33,737 nt of DNA, taken from assembly GCA_021797635.1 (NCBI GenBank), contig JAJZZI010000162.1, positions 1,409 through 35,145 of the forward strand, written 5' to 3'. A program made the position numbers and the translations under genes. The stretch comes from Bacillota bacterium (GTDB lineage: Bacteria; Bacillota; Sulfobacillia; Sulfobacillales; Sulfobacillaceae). The notes under the pieces are model-generated. The model worked only from the letters and a program-made list of their open reading frames with translations. It made no database searches and was not told where the DNA came from. Shown piece by piece: positions 19,397-29,527 of this stretch; positions within the stretch are counted from its first letter, which is position 1, and each line of letters begins with the position of its first letter.

Positions 19397-20098
19397 CTAC
19401 TTGCCATGAGGCTTGGGGTACAGGCAGTAGCCGACTCCGGCGTGAGAGACCAGGTACACCGGCCGATGGGGGTCGGGTTCGATATGGCTTCTTAGTCGCC
19501 GGATATAGACGCGAAGGTACTCATGTTCGGCAAGATACTCTTCGCCCCAAACTCGACTTAAGAGATACTCGTGCGTCAACACTTTGCCGCAGTGGGTGGT
19601 CAATTCCTGACACAGGCGCCATTCAATGGGCGTGAGGCGAACGCGGCCATTTGAGCTTTCAATCTCGCGGGTGTCTTTAAGCAACTTAATATCCCCGCAC
19701 GCCGCACCTTCGGCCTGAAGCAGATCACGGCTTCGCCGAAGCAAGGCCCGAATGCGGGCCAGCATCTCACCGGGCGAAAACGGCTTAGCCAAGTAGTCGT
19801 CGGCCCCCATGTCCAATGCTTGGATCGTGTCTGCCTCCGAGTTGAGCGCGGTCAGTACCATCACCGGCACCGTCGACATCTTACGGATCCGCTCGCATAG
19901 GGTAAACCCATCCATATCAGGCAATCTCAGATCAAGTAAGACCACGTCCGGTTCTTCTTGATAAATCCACTGTAACGCCTGGTGACCATCGGCAGCTTCT
20001 CTCACGGCATAGCCCGCCATCACCAGGTTGGTGCGGATCAATCGGCGATATTTGGCCTCATCATCCACGATGAGAATAGACCCACTGACCTCGTCCAT
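19397..20098 (-). CDS. kdpE: OmpR-family response regulator, KdpE-like
   Basis: Start M at 20098 with RBS AAGGAGGGG (track ORF begins upstream at 20236); receiver (ILIVDDEAKYRR, VVLLDLRLPDMDG, KPFSPGEMLARIRALLRR) plus winged-helix DNA-binding domain. Confidence 0.85.
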   Translation of the reverse strand: MDEVSGSILIVDDEAKYRRLIRTNLVMAGYAVREAADGHQALQWIYQEEPDVVLLDLRLPDMDGFTLCERIRKMSTVPVMVLTALNSEADTIQALDMGADDYLAKPFSPGEMLARIRALLRRSRDLLQAEGAACGDIKLLKDTREIESSNGRVRLTPIEWRLCQELTTHCGKVLTHEYLLSRVWGEEYLAEHEYLRVYIRRLRSHIEPDPHRPVYLVSHAGVGYCLYPKPHGK

Positions 20099-20141
20099 CG
20101 TCGGCCCCTCCTTACATTTCTTCGCGGGCCTCCCCGGCTGG

Positions 20142-21803
20142 TTAGCTTGCCAACCGAGCCAGGGGCAGTTGCATGGTGACTTGAAACCCCAGATCGGGCA
20201 GATTCTCGGCGCGGATGTGGCCGTGGTGGTTGTCAACGATGCGTTTCACAATAGAAAGGCCGAGACCCGACCCTCGCACCTCAGACTGTGCGTGCGCTGG
20301 CACGCGATAAAACCGCTCGAATATTCTTGTAATCTCGCTGGGCGGAACCCCTGATCCAAAGTCCCGGACGGTAATTGTCCAGTCACTATGGCTTACGTCG
20401 ACATGAAGTTCGACGCGACCTTTCGAATACTTTACCGCATTTTGTAGCAATTCCCTACACGCCGTGTGCAGTTCACGCGGGTCCCCGTAGACCATCATAT
20501 CCTGGCTAGGCCGGTGGCTGATCAAGATCCGATCCCGTTCCCACGCTGGATGGTGCGCTATTAGAGCATCCAGCCAACTGGAAAGCAAAAACGGTTCAGG
20601 CCGGAACAATGCACCTGCATGGTCCATGCTCGACATAAGTAAGAGATGGTCGATTAGTCCTTCCAGCTCTTCCGTCTCCGAGACCGCCACATCTAAAAAT
20701 TCTTGGCGGTCCTGGTGAGCTAGCCGCTCCCAGGATTGTTGCAGCGTCTCCAAGTATCCTTTAACCAAGCCTAGCGGGGTTCTTAGTTCGTGCGAGACGT
20801 TGGCCAAAATCTCGGATTGCATCCGCGCCCGCTCTTCCATGAGTTGATTGGTTCGCGCCTGTTCGGCCAATTCGGCGGAGGCGGCGGCGATAGCAAACTC
20901 CTGCGCCAACACCTCAAGCAAATCGCGGTAGGTGAAGTACCAGCCGGGCTCGTTGGAGGTTAACAAAAGCACGCCCCACGTGGCTTGTTGATAGCGAAGG
21001 GGGAAGATGGCGACGCGAGCCTTGCGCACCCCGGGGATGAGATAGCCAGCCTCTCCCTCTTCTCCGCTATACTTGGGCACGTTGCTTGCCAAGCTTTCCC
21101 CGATGAGGCCTGTCGTCGACCCGATGAAGGCTTGAGGAATTGGTTGATTGGATAGCTGAAAGTTCCCAATGCTGGCATAAAGAGCCAAACTGGCGCTGCG
21201 GTCGGCGGTGAGTTGATAAATCGCCGCCGACCGCACCGCGGTATGCTGGGTGACTTCAAACAAAATATGATGCATCACCTCGTGCGGATTAGGATTGGAG
21301 GCTAAGGAAGCCCACCCCCGTTCGATGGCCAGCAACTGTTCTTTAAGCATCCCATGTTCCATCTCCAGCCAGGCAATATGCGCCTCCCGAAACCAATAGA
21401 CCGCGACCATAAGGGCGGCGAAGACCACCGCCCAGCTTGCCGGAGAAACGACCCAGCCCTCGAAGGACAACTGGTGCAGACGGGAAATGGCCGCCAGCGC
21501 CAGGTGGGCACTTTGCACGGCGACACTGCCTTGCCTACCGCGCACTCCCAGAAGGGATCGGGCCATGGCCAGGAGGTGAAGCGCCGTCGTCGGAGACGCC
21601 GTTTGGCGGGCATTTTCGATAGCAGCAAAGGCCAACGTGGCATGCATATACTGTCGATGCCAGGTATAGGAGGAGCGCCCGAGGATCCCCACCAAGACGA
21701 TCGCCGTGGCGATTAGGGCCGTGGCCACGCCAAGACTTCGGCGCGGCCCGCTTCGATAGTTAGGGGTCATCGCCGCCTTGGACCCCCGCGCTCTATGGGC
21801 CAT
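20142..21803 (-). CDS. Sensor histidine kinase (TM + GAF-like + HisKA + HATPase), partner of KdpE-like regulator
   Basis: HisKA ILANVSHELRTPLGLVKGYLETL, N box ELLQNAVKYS, G boxes DFGSGV, GSGLGLSIVKRIV. ORF track start is 21860; an internal ATG at 21803 (MAHRARGSK) overlaps the permease stop. Confidence 0.88.
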   Translation of the reverse strand: MAHRARGSKAAMTPNYRSGPRRSLGVATALIATAIVLVGILGRSSYTWHRQYMHATLAFAAIENARQTASPTTALHLLAMARSLLGVRGRQGSVAVQSAHLALAAISRLHQLSFEGWVVSPASWAVVFAALMVAVYWFREAHIAWLEMEHGMLKEQLLAIERGWASLASNPNPHEVMHHILFEVTQHTAVRSAAIYQLTADRSASLALYASIGNFQLSNQPIPQAFIGSTTGLIGESLASNVPKYSGEEGEAGYLIPGVRKARVAIFPLRYQQATWGVLLLTSNEPGWYFTYRDLLEVLAQEFAIAAASAELAEQARTNQLMEERARMQSEILANVSHELRTPLGLVKGYLETLQQSWERLAHQDRQEFLDVAVSETEELEGLIDHLLLMSSMDHAGALFRPEPFLLSSWLDALIAHHPAWERDRILISHRPSQDMMVYGDPRELHTACRELLQNAVKYSKGRVELHVDVSHSDWTITVRDFGSGVPPSEITRIFERFYRVPAHAQSEVRGSGLGLSIVKRIVDNHHGHIRAENLPDLGFQVTMQLPLARLAS

Positions 21804-23658
21804 CCGACTTACGCGACCCGCTGCCCAGGGGATCGGGCAGATGCATCGGCACCATGCCAATCACTACGTCCGTGCGTTTTTTAAGGGCGTTGGCGATGGC
21901 CGTGCCTAAACGGTTATGCATCAGCATGCTACCCAGACTATCCGGCACCACTTCAGGCACGAGCACCAGAATGCGCTGATTGGCGTGGCGTTCAATGCTG
22001 TTGATAAAGCGAAGCAGGGGCCGGATCACGGACTGGTATTGCGATTTTAAGATCACTAAACGTACGGGAGGATTCCATTTCTGCCAGTCGGCTTCGAATA
22101 CCCTGCGGAGCTGACTGTCTTCTCCATGGGGGGCTTCCAGAAAGACCACCACCGCGATCACCTCATCGCTTAAAGAAAGGGCGTGGCTCAAGGCCCGGCG
22201 CGTCAACTCGGTCAAGGACGGCGCTAAAGGCACGATGACGATGGGCCTCGGCCAAGGGGTCACAGGCTGAGGCAGGCCGCCGACCTGAAGTTGGCGCCCG
22301 GCGCGATCGTAATAGCGGCGAATGCGTCCGAAGAGAAAAATGATGACGGGGATGGCCAACACCACCACCCAGGCACCCTCGACGAATTTGGTCACCACGA
22401 ACAGCATGGTGGCTAGTCCCGTCGCGAATGCCCCCGCCAGATTGAGCGTGGCTCGAAGCTTCCAGCCCGGCGGTCGGGTCTTTCGCCAATGCAGCACCAT
22501 GCCAAATTGCGACAGGGTAAATCCCGTAAACACGCCAATCGCAAACATGGGAATCAGCGCTTGCGTATTGCCGTTAACGGCTACCAAAAGCAGGGCAGAG
22601 GCCATGGCCAAGACCCAGATCCCCCGCTCGAAGACTAAGCGATCGCCACGGATGGCAAACGATTGAGGAAGATAACGATCCCGGGCCAGCAAGCTGGCTA
22701 ATACCGGCAAACTTCCAAATGAGGTATTCGCCGCCAAACCAAGTACGGTGGTAATCGCTAATGAAACCACAAAAAACGCCCAGCTTCGACCTACAGCTCC
22801 AACCATGACCTTGCTCAAGAGCGTGGTATTGCCCCCGGGAAGAACGCCAAATCGCACGGTTAAGAGCGCTATTCCCAGCAACATCGCACCCAACAGTATG
22901 CCGAGCAGCCATTCTGTCCGTTTAGCGCGAAGTTGGCGAGGTTCGCGAAACAGGGGCACCCCATTGGCAATCGCTTCAACTCCCGTCAACGCCGTGCATC
23001 CGGCGGCAAACGCCGTAAGCAGGAAAAAGAGGCTTACATGAGGGGGAGCGCTGGCTATGGGCACTTTCTTAAGCATATAGGTATGCGCGGGGCGAAAAAA
23101 CCCATAGGCCAAGACACCGAGCAAGCCCACCACGAATACCATCGTCGGAAACAAAAAGGCCCTCGCACTTTCCCCAACTCCTCGGAGATTCATGAAGGTC
23201 ACGATGGCCAACAGGCCCAGGCACATCACTAAGGTCCAGGGCAACAGCGAAGGAAACGTCGAGGTCAAAGCCCCAATGCCTGCTGCAATCGAAATCGACA
23301 CGGTTAAGATATAATCTACGATTAACGCGGCAGCCGCCAATTTACTGGCGCCCGTTCCTAAATTGTCTTTGGAAACGGCGTAGGCCCCACCACCTTGCGG
23401 ATAGGCATCGATGACTTGACTATAGGACAAAACCAAAATTGCCAGCAATCCGATGATCGCCAGGGAAATGGGCAATAAATAGTGGATGCCTGCGGCGCCG
23501 ACGGTAATCAGCACCAAGGCAATCGCTTCAGGGCCGTAGGCCACTGAAGTTAAAGCATCTAGCGAAAGCGCCGCCAGTCCGCCAGACGTTCCGATTTCTT
23601 CCGATTCCGATTCGCGCGCCTTAAGCGGCCGCCCAAACAAAAACTGCCACGCGTCCAT
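21793..23658 (-). CDS. APC-superfamily permease, KimA/YdaO-like potassium importer
   Basis: 621 aa; resembles KimA as recalled: SLDALTSVAYGPEAI, YPQGGGAYAVSKDNLG, LAANTSFGSLPVLASLLARDRYLPQSFAIRGDRL, C-terminal cytosolic domain IVIVPLAPSLTELTRRALSHALSLSDEVIAVVV. Confidence 0.8.
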   Translation of the reverse strand: MDAWQFLFGRPLKARESESEEIGTSGGLAALSLDALTSVAYGPEAIALVLITVGAAGIHYLLPISLAIIGLLAILVLSYSQVIDAYPQGGGAYAVSKDNLGTGASKLAAAALIVDYILTVSISIAAGIGALTSTFPSLLPWTLVMCLGLLAIVTFMNLRGVGESARAFLFPTMVFVVGLLGVLAYGFFRPAHTYMLKKVPIASAPPHVSLFFLLTAFAAGCTALTGVEAIANGVPLFREPRQLRAKRTEWLLGILLGAMLLGIALLTVRFGVLPGGNTTLLSKVMVGAVGRSWAFFVVSLAITTVLGLAANTSFGSLPVLASLLARDRYLPQSFAIRGDRLVFERGIWVLAMASALLLVAVNGNTQALIPMFAIGVFTGFTLSQFGMVLHWRKTRPPGWKLRATLNLAGAFATGLATMLFVVTKFVEGAWVVVLAIPVIIFLFGRIRRYYDRAGRQLQVGGLPQPVTPWPRPIVIVPLAPSLTELTRRALSHALSLSDEVIAVVVFLEAPHGEDSQLRRVFEADWQKWNPPVRLVILKSQYQSVIRPLLRFINSIERHANQRILVLVPEVVPDSLGSMLMHNRLGTAIANALKKRTDVVIGMVPMHLPDPLGSGSRKSDGP

Positions 23659-23852
23659 ACGGTTAGTGTACCACGTGCAAAGGCTAATTTAATTAACGAT
23701 AGGTGGCTTGAGTGCCGCGCGCCTGTACTAGCAATTCGGGCTCGGATGTGCACAAAAAAGTCATTGAAATGTTTTCGCGGACCACGTCTGAAGAGGCCGC
23801 CAATCTGCTATGATAGATCGTGTATAGACATTACCTTGGGGGCTGTCTTGAT

Positions 23853-24119
23853 ATGAGCAGAGAATGGAGCTCGATGGTCTGCCGTCAGTGTGGGGCGTCA
23901 CTTTCAAGCAGCGACAGTAGTTGTCAGCAGTGTGGCTTCAGCATAGCCCCGATGGCGGCTACGGCTAAGTCTGCCCGAGTCGTTTCGTTGGCTAAACGGC
24001 GACGTGCGGCTAAACGGGCCATGAATCCCCACCCAGAAGCTCGCCGCACCAAACGTTGGCTTTTCGCCATTTTGTTCTTGGCGCTAGTCATTCCTTACTT
24101 CTTTCCCGTCCATGGCTAG
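23853..24119 (+). CDS. Small zinc-ribbon protein with C-terminal TM helix (88 aa)
   Basis: CRQCG...CQQCG zinc ribbon, basic linker, C-terminal hydrophobic RWLFAILFLALVIPYFF. ATG at 23853 preceded by GGGGG; the track start is 23820 (GTG). Confidence 0.6.
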   Translation: MSREWSSMVCRQCGASLSSSDSSCQQCGFSIAPMAATAKSARVVSLAKRRRAAKRAMNPHPEARRTKRWLFAILFLALVIPYFFPVHG

Positions 24120-25343
24120 GCCTACGGAATCGTTGGCTACTTCGTCCCGAAACTCCCTGCCGTCATGACAGAAGCGGTGCCACGTGTTGCGATAGAGCGT
24201 GGTAAGTGCCACTCCACCGGGCCAAAGCTCTTCAGCGATCAAGGACAATGCGTGGGGCAGCATGTGCATGTCCAAGTCTCTTCCGGTGTGTTGGTGCTTG
24301 AGGTGAAGGATCCCCTTCGGGCGCGAACGTTGGCGATCGACCCGCAGCCGAGGTATCCCCGCGTGGTCTAAATCGTCTAAAAGACGTTGTTTGGCCTTGG
24401 ACCACGAGCGGTCCTTGCCTGGGAGTACCCCAGCCAAACGGGCGCGGGGCTCGTCCAAGTACTCGCGAACCAAAGTCGCGTCACTAAAGTCGCGCGCCAC
24501 CCGAATGAGGCCTTGGTCCCCCTCCTGCTCATATGCCGCGTTGACCAATACGTAACCCAAGCGATAGGGGTTCAGTTGAGGCGAGGTGACCTGCACCAAC
24601 TCCGCATTAAGGCGGGCAATGGCTATAATTTCTTCGGGTCTAGGATCAAGCGCATGAAGAATGCGTCGATGCCAAAACGTGGCATAGCCCTCATTTCCCA
24701 CCTTGGTCAATTGCTGTGGCCAAAAATAGCGGGCTTCTTGATGCAGGACGCGCAGCACGTGGAGTTGCCACGGATGGAGATGGGGCGCCGAGGTGGCCAG
24801 AAATCCTAAGACGTCATCCTGGCTTTCGCCGATGTTCCGCATTCGGGGACTCTCCGCGGTAAAATCAGCCAACACGAGACCCGCATCAATAAACTTTTCC
24901 ACCTGGCGGCGGCCAAATCGTCGGCTGTATCGTTCAAGAATGCGCCGATGCTCGGCCATCACCCCAACTTCGTCTCGTGAAGTCGCCTCAAACGCCGCGT
25001 GCGAGCGAAAATAGGCAACATGGGCCAGTACGTGAGCCGCTACCACCAAGCAAGATCCCAGATCGAGCGAACGATCCACGAAGGCGTAAGCGGGTTCGTG
25101 GTTCACCACGAGTTCATAGATGCGACTTCGTCGAAAATGATAAGCGGCCTGGTAGTGGCCATATAGCTTGCCAAAGCTCCAATGCCGGTAACGAGAGGGC
25201 ATGCCGCCGTAGGCCGCGAGTTGACTCAGCGTGTGGCCATCCACTAATTCAAAGTGGGTTGCATACAGTGGAAGACCTAGTTTGGCGGCAGCTTCGGCGA
25301 CCCTGTCTAACGCCTCCCCCATATCCCGTTTATTGATGGCCAT
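24084..25343 (-). CDS. spoVR: SpoVR family protein
   Basis: 419 aa; SpoVR-like YGGMPSRYRHWSFGKLY, YELVVNHEPAYAFV, HVLAHVAYFR; in a cluster with yhbH and prkA. Confidence 0.93.
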   Translation of the reverse strand: MAINKRDMGEALDRVAEAAAKLGLPLYATHFELVDGHTLSQLAAYGGMPSRYRHWSFGKLYGHYQAAYHFRRSRIYELVVNHEPAYAFVDRSLDLGSCLVVAAHVLAHVAYFRSHAAFEATSRDEVGVMAEHRRILERYSRRFGRRQVEKFIDAGLVLADFTAESPRMRNIGESQDDVLGFLATSAPHLHPWQLHVLRVLHQEARYFWPQQLTKVGNEGYATFWHRRILHALDPRPEEIIAIARLNAELVQVTSPQLNPYRLGYVLVNAAYEQEGDQGLIRVARDFSDATLVREYLDEPRARLAGVLPGKDRSWSKAKQRLLDDLDHAGIPRLRVDRQRSRPKGILHLKHQHTGRDLDMHMLPHALSLIAEELWPGGVALTTLYRNTWHRFCHDGREFRDEVANDSVGLAMDGKEVRND

Positions 25344-25359
25344 GAAGATCTGCTCCTCA

Positions 25360-26526
25360 TCATAGACTATAGGCGCTGACTAGGCTCCAATCTTTGCGGT
25401 AATCTTGGTCGCCAAAGAACTCCACCAAGGCCCGCAGCACATCGGCTTTCGATCGCAACAATACCGCCCGCCGAGATTCGCGATGAAACGCTTGAAACAG
25501 CTGGGAAGGACTCCGTTCGGTATCGTGGATTTCCCCATAGCCAAAGAGATTGACTCGGTCGTTAAGCCGTAGTCCCGTTTCCATGGCCACGGGATTGTCG
25601 GACGTGAGATTTCCCCCGTCGCTAAAGTGAAATGCGTATGCGTTGTACTCATCTTGAGGATATCGGTCTTGCAAAATTTGATAGGCCAGGCGATAAGCTG
25701 ACGATGAGACCGTGCCCCCTGAAGCGCCTTGATGAAAGAAGGCATGCTCGTCTACTTCCCGCGCGCGCACATCGTGACTCACGAACACGACTTGGACCTC
25801 TGGGTAATGCCGGCGGAGAAACTCGGTCGTCCAAAAGAAAAAGCTCTTGGCAAGATACTTTTCGAAGTTTCCCATCGACCCTGAGGTATCCATCAAGGCC
25901 ATCACCACGGCTCCGCCGCGCTGCCGGGATGGCTCCGCGCTCTTGTAGTAACGAAGATCTTCCGGTTTAAGCACCCCGACCCTCGGGTCGCCCTCGACCG
26001 CGTTTCGCGTCAGGTTGGCTATCAGTGTGCGTCGACGACACCAAGAGGCCCCAAAACGGCCCAATGAGCTCGCATCCAATTGGCCCTGCGCGCCGGGGGC
26101 GAGCTTGTCTGGATCCAAGTCGGGCAGGACCAGTTTATCGAACAAGACCTGGGACACGTCTTCCAGCAGGACGGGAATTTCGGTCGCACCCCCCTCGCCG
26201 TCCTCATTCCCCGCTCCCCCGGCGGCTTCGGCACGGTCCTGACGAGACCCGTCTCCGCCTTCCGTAGAAGGCACGGACGGAACCCCGGCGTCCATAGATC
26301 CCTGGTTGGGATCGTAACGAATGCGGCTCTCCGAGAGTTCTTCTAGGGTGATGTGGAAGTGTTGTTGGCCCCGACTAACCATCACGTGGTCCCTGGCCAC
26401 CATGTCGGCAAGATTTTTTTGAATGGCCTGCTCGATGCGCTCTCGATGGCGGCGCTGGTCCACCCAGTCGGGTTTGGCAGGACTTTCCCCCGCTTCGCAA
26501 ACGCTAAAGAGACGAATCGCAACCAC
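25360..26526 (-). CDS. yhbH: YhbH/YeaH family (DUF444) VWA-like protein
   Basis: 388 aa; DTSGSMGNFEKYLAKSFFFWTTEFLRRHYP MIDAS-like motif and HFSDGGNLTSDN; between spoVR and prkA. Confidence 0.92.
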   Translation of the reverse strand: MVAIRLFSVCEAGESPAKPDWVDQRRHRERIEQAIQKNLADMVARDHVMVSRGQQHFHITLEELSESRIRYDPNQGSMDAGVPSVPSTEGGDGSRQDRAEAAGGAGNEDGEGGATEIPVLLEDVSQVLFDKLVLPDLDPDKLAPGAQGQLDASSLGRFGASWCRRRTLIANLTRNAVEGDPRVGVLKPEDLRYYKSAEPSRQRGGAVVMALMDTSGSMGNFEKYLAKSFFFWTTEFLRRHYPEVQVVFVSHDVRAREVDEHAFFHQGASGGTVSSSAYRLAYQILQDRYPQDEYNAYAFHFSDGGNLTSDNPVAMETGLRLNDRVNLFGYGEIHDTERSPSQLFQAFHRESRRAVLLRSKADVLRALVEFFGDQDYRKDWSLVSAYSL

Positions 26527-26555
26527 CCTCCCTTAAAAGTCTCGGCATAGAGGTC

Positions 26556-28418
26556 TCATGCGCGAAATACGGCGGCGAGCCGTCGAATCGCCTTCGTGGC
26601 ACAACGCGGACAATACGAGCCGGTGGCCACCATATGTTCCACCGCGCGCTCGATCCACTCCAGCGCCTTACCATCCGGACCGCTAAAGTGTAGAGCGTCA
26701 CGAAGGTCGTCAAACAGCTTGGCTTCTAATGCTCGGCGAAGCGTAGGGGCAACCGCCGCCAAGTGCTTGGAACCGTGCTCGAGGGCCGTATACATCTCTT
26801 CGCGAAACTGATGCTTCTGGCTGTCGGCTACCTCTAGCCGCGTTTCAATCTGCCGAAGCAGTCGCTCCGCCCCGGGACGGTCCTCTGGCCGGGCAACGTC
26901 GCATACGGACACGGCCAGCGCCGCACAATAATTCTGAAACAAGGATTCAAGCTGATCCTGACCTTCGGCTAAAAAAGCTCTACGAACTTCGGCTTCAATC
27001 TCGGCATCAAGCAAGTCCTCGGCCATGCTGGCACACTCCTCAACCCCCTCTCGCCACTGGGAATCGGCAAAGGGATCGTGGCTTGCCCCGCTGACCAAGG
27101 CGGAAATGGCGTCGCTGGCATCTACGCAATCTTTGGCCCGAACGATGGCTTTGGCAAGGCGATTCATGATGTAGCGGGGATCTAGTCCGTCAAATCCATC
27201 GGTCACCGGGCCGTCGTCGTGGAGCCCTTGGCGATGTCGCTCTAATTTGCTCAATCGGTCACCGCCCTGCCTGGGTTCGTCGTGAAACCGCGATAGCACC
27301 GCCATGGTGGCTGCCATTTCCAGCCCCTTGTCCGATATGTGCAGCTCGTTTTGGGCATGAGAGCGCAAGAGCTTTTGATAAATCCGCACTTCTTGACGAA
27401 CGTCCAGGTTGTAGGGAACGGGCACGACCAGCATGCGCGACAAGAGTGCCTGGTTTTTAGGGTTTTTCTTAAACGTGCGGAACTCGTGTTCGTTCGTATG
27501 GCCGACGATGACCTCGTCTGCCGAAATGAGTTGATAACGGCCGGTCTTGAAATTGCCTTCTTGGCTCAACGACAACAGGTGATACAGGAAGCGTTCATCA
27601 AGCTTTAGCATCTCCTGGAATTCCACCAGCCCGCGGTTGGCGATGTTGAGTTCTCCGTCAAAACGAAATGCTCTCGGGTCCGATTCCGTCCCCACCCGAC
27701 CAATCTCAGCAAAATCGATCGACCCGGTAAGTTCCGAGATGTCTTGCGACTTCGGATCGGAGGGAGCATAGGTACCAACGCCTCGTCGATGCGCTTCTGA
27801 AAACCAAAGCCGCTCCACTTCAAAACCGTCAAGCCTTCCTTGATATTCGTGCTCGAGGCGCCATTGGCAGTGTGGGCATAGGGTCGCGTCTGTCAACAGG
27901 TCAAGCCCAAGGTCTTTGGCCAACTCCCGCCGTACGGGCAAAGGCCAAAGGTTTAAGGGTTCTTCGTGCATAGGGCATCCCGAAATGGCGTATGCTTGGC
28001 CCTCTGAGGTCCGGCTAAACCGCTCCAAGCCACGCTTGATTAGCGTGACCATGGTGGATTTCCCTCCACCCACGGGACCCACTAAGAGCAGAATCCTCCG
28101 TCGAACATCAAATCCCCGGGCTGATGGCAAAAAGTAATCCTCGACCAAGCGCCTTATCGCGTCATCGATGCCAAATAAGCTACGACTAAAAAAGGGGTAG
28201 GGGTGGCCGCTTTCATCTTCGAGGCCCTCGGCCAGAATCATCCGGCAAATGCGCTGATGAGCCGTTTCAGCAATACTTGGGCGAGCCTTGACCTCTACCA
28301 AATACTCTCCTAAACTAATTCGTCCCGAGGGCTCACTTCGGATAAATAGCCGACTATCATCCAGCATGGACAACGGTTCGTTGGTGGCCACCACAGGCCT
28401 CCTTGTCACTATCGTCAT
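26556..28418 (-). CDS. prkA: PrkA serine protein kinase / AAA family
   Basis: 620 aa; Walker A GPVGGGKSTMV, GCPMHEEPLNLWP, LVEFQEMLKLDERFLYHLLSLSQEGNFKTGRY. Confidence 0.95.
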   Translation of the reverse strand: MTIVTRRPVVATNEPLSMLDDSRLFIRSEPSGRISLGEYLVEVKARPSIAETAHQRICRMILAEGLEDESGHPYPFFSRSLFGIDDAIRRLVEDYFLPSARGFDVRRRILLLVGPVGGGKSTMVTLIKRGLERFSRTSEGQAYAISGCPMHEEPLNLWPLPVRRELAKDLGLDLLTDATLCPHCQWRLEHEYQGRLDGFEVERLWFSEAHRRGVGTYAPSDPKSQDISELTGSIDFAEIGRVGTESDPRAFRFDGELNIANRGLVEFQEMLKLDERFLYHLLSLSQEGNFKTGRYQLISADEVIVGHTNEHEFRTFKKNPKNQALLSRMLVVPVPYNLDVRQEVRIYQKLLRSHAQNELHISDKGLEMAATMAVLSRFHDEPRQGGDRLSKLERHRQGLHDDGPVTDGFDGLDPRYIMNRLAKAIVRAKDCVDASDAISALVSGASHDPFADSQWREGVEECASMAEDLLDAEIEAEVRRAFLAEGQDQLESLFQNYCAALAVSVCDVARPEDRPGAERLLRQIETRLEVADSQKHQFREEMYTALEHGSKHLAAVAPTLRRALEAKLFDDLRDALHFSGPDGKALEWIERAVEHMVATGSYCPRCATKAIRRLAAVFRA

Positions 28419-28482
28419 TCAATCTTCGAAGCTAATTTTTCCCAAGACCGGCACGATTTAGACATTGCCCTGACGGTGGTCA

Positions 28483-29421
28483 TTAAAGATGATCGTGGCG
28501 CTTCATATAGATAAAGATCGCTGCCGTCACCGTCACCATAAGCACCAAGGAATACCAGTAGCCGTATTTCCAATGAATTTCCGGAATATCGAAGTTCATG
28601 CCGTAGATGGAAGCAATCGTGGTAGCGGGAAGCGCCAGTACGGAAATGACCGTCAGCACCCGCATCACTTTGTTAATTTCGTTTGATTGCATGGACGTAT
28701 AGGCTTCAACCGCCTCTGACAGTCCATCGCGGTAGCCATCCACGTCTTCTATGAGTTGCGACATGCGCTGGGACAAGTCCGTAAAATACAGGCGGTTTTT
28801 GTCATTGACGTAGGGAAAATGTTCGGATCCGAAGAGACTAAAGATCTCCAGTTCCGGTCGAATGGAACGACGGGCACGCATGGTCTGGCGACGCAGCCGC
28901 AAGATGTCATGGGACAAATTATGATAGGGGTGACTGAGCATGGCACGATGGATCTTTTCGTAGCCTTGGCTAATCTCGCCCGAGATTTTTCGCCAGGCGT
29001 TGACGTGAAGGTCAAGAAAATGATACAAGACCAGATCCACGCCATGAGCAAGCCCATTTTGCTCATACGAATGCTCAACCACGCGATCCAAGATGGCGTT
29101 TTCTCCCTGTAAGTGCGTAGTAACCAAAAACTGGTGACCAATAAAAACGCCCACCTCTTGGGTATTGAGATCGTCCACTGCACCCACCGGGTGATCCACG
29201 ATGGCGGTCACCGCTTTAGGTTCAATCAAGAGACCCGGCCGATGCTCATCTCCGTCAAGCACCCTTTGTACGGCCAAGGGATGGGCAGGATACAGATGAT
29301 GGAGTACCTCGGCCAGCGACTTGGCGTCTTTTTCACCTAGATCCACCCAAATCGCATCGGCATCTTTGGGCCAGGTATCGGTCCGATGGGTCTTTCCATC
29401 TTTACCGTATAAAATGCGCAT
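28483..29421 (-). CDS. corA: CorA-family divalent cation transporter
   Basis: 312 aa; two C-terminal TMs with YGMNF motif (GMN) and preceding long helical domain. Confidence 0.93.
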   Translation of the reverse strand: MRILYGKDGKTHRTDTWPKDADAIWVDLGEKDAKSLAEVLHHLYPAHPLAVQRVLDGDEHRPGLLIEPKAVTAIVDHPVGAVDDLNTQEVGVFIGHQFLVTTHLQGENAILDRVVEHSYEQNGLAHGVDLVLYHFLDLHVNAWRKISGEISQGYEKIHRAMLSHPYHNLSHDILRLRRQTMRARRSIRPELEIFSLFGSEHFPYVNDKNRLYFTDLSQRMSQLIEDVDGYRDGLSEAVEAYTSMQSNEINKVMRVLTVISVLALPATTIASIYGMNFDIPEIHWKYGYWYSLVLMVTVTAAIFIYMKRHDHL

Positions 29422-29527
29422 CGTCCACGCACCTCCAATCGTTAGTCATGATGTCCACCGCAGATTGGTGGTATGCAATTATCCAATCCAACTCACACTA
29501 GCCAGGTAAATCAGTAAATACGTAGGA

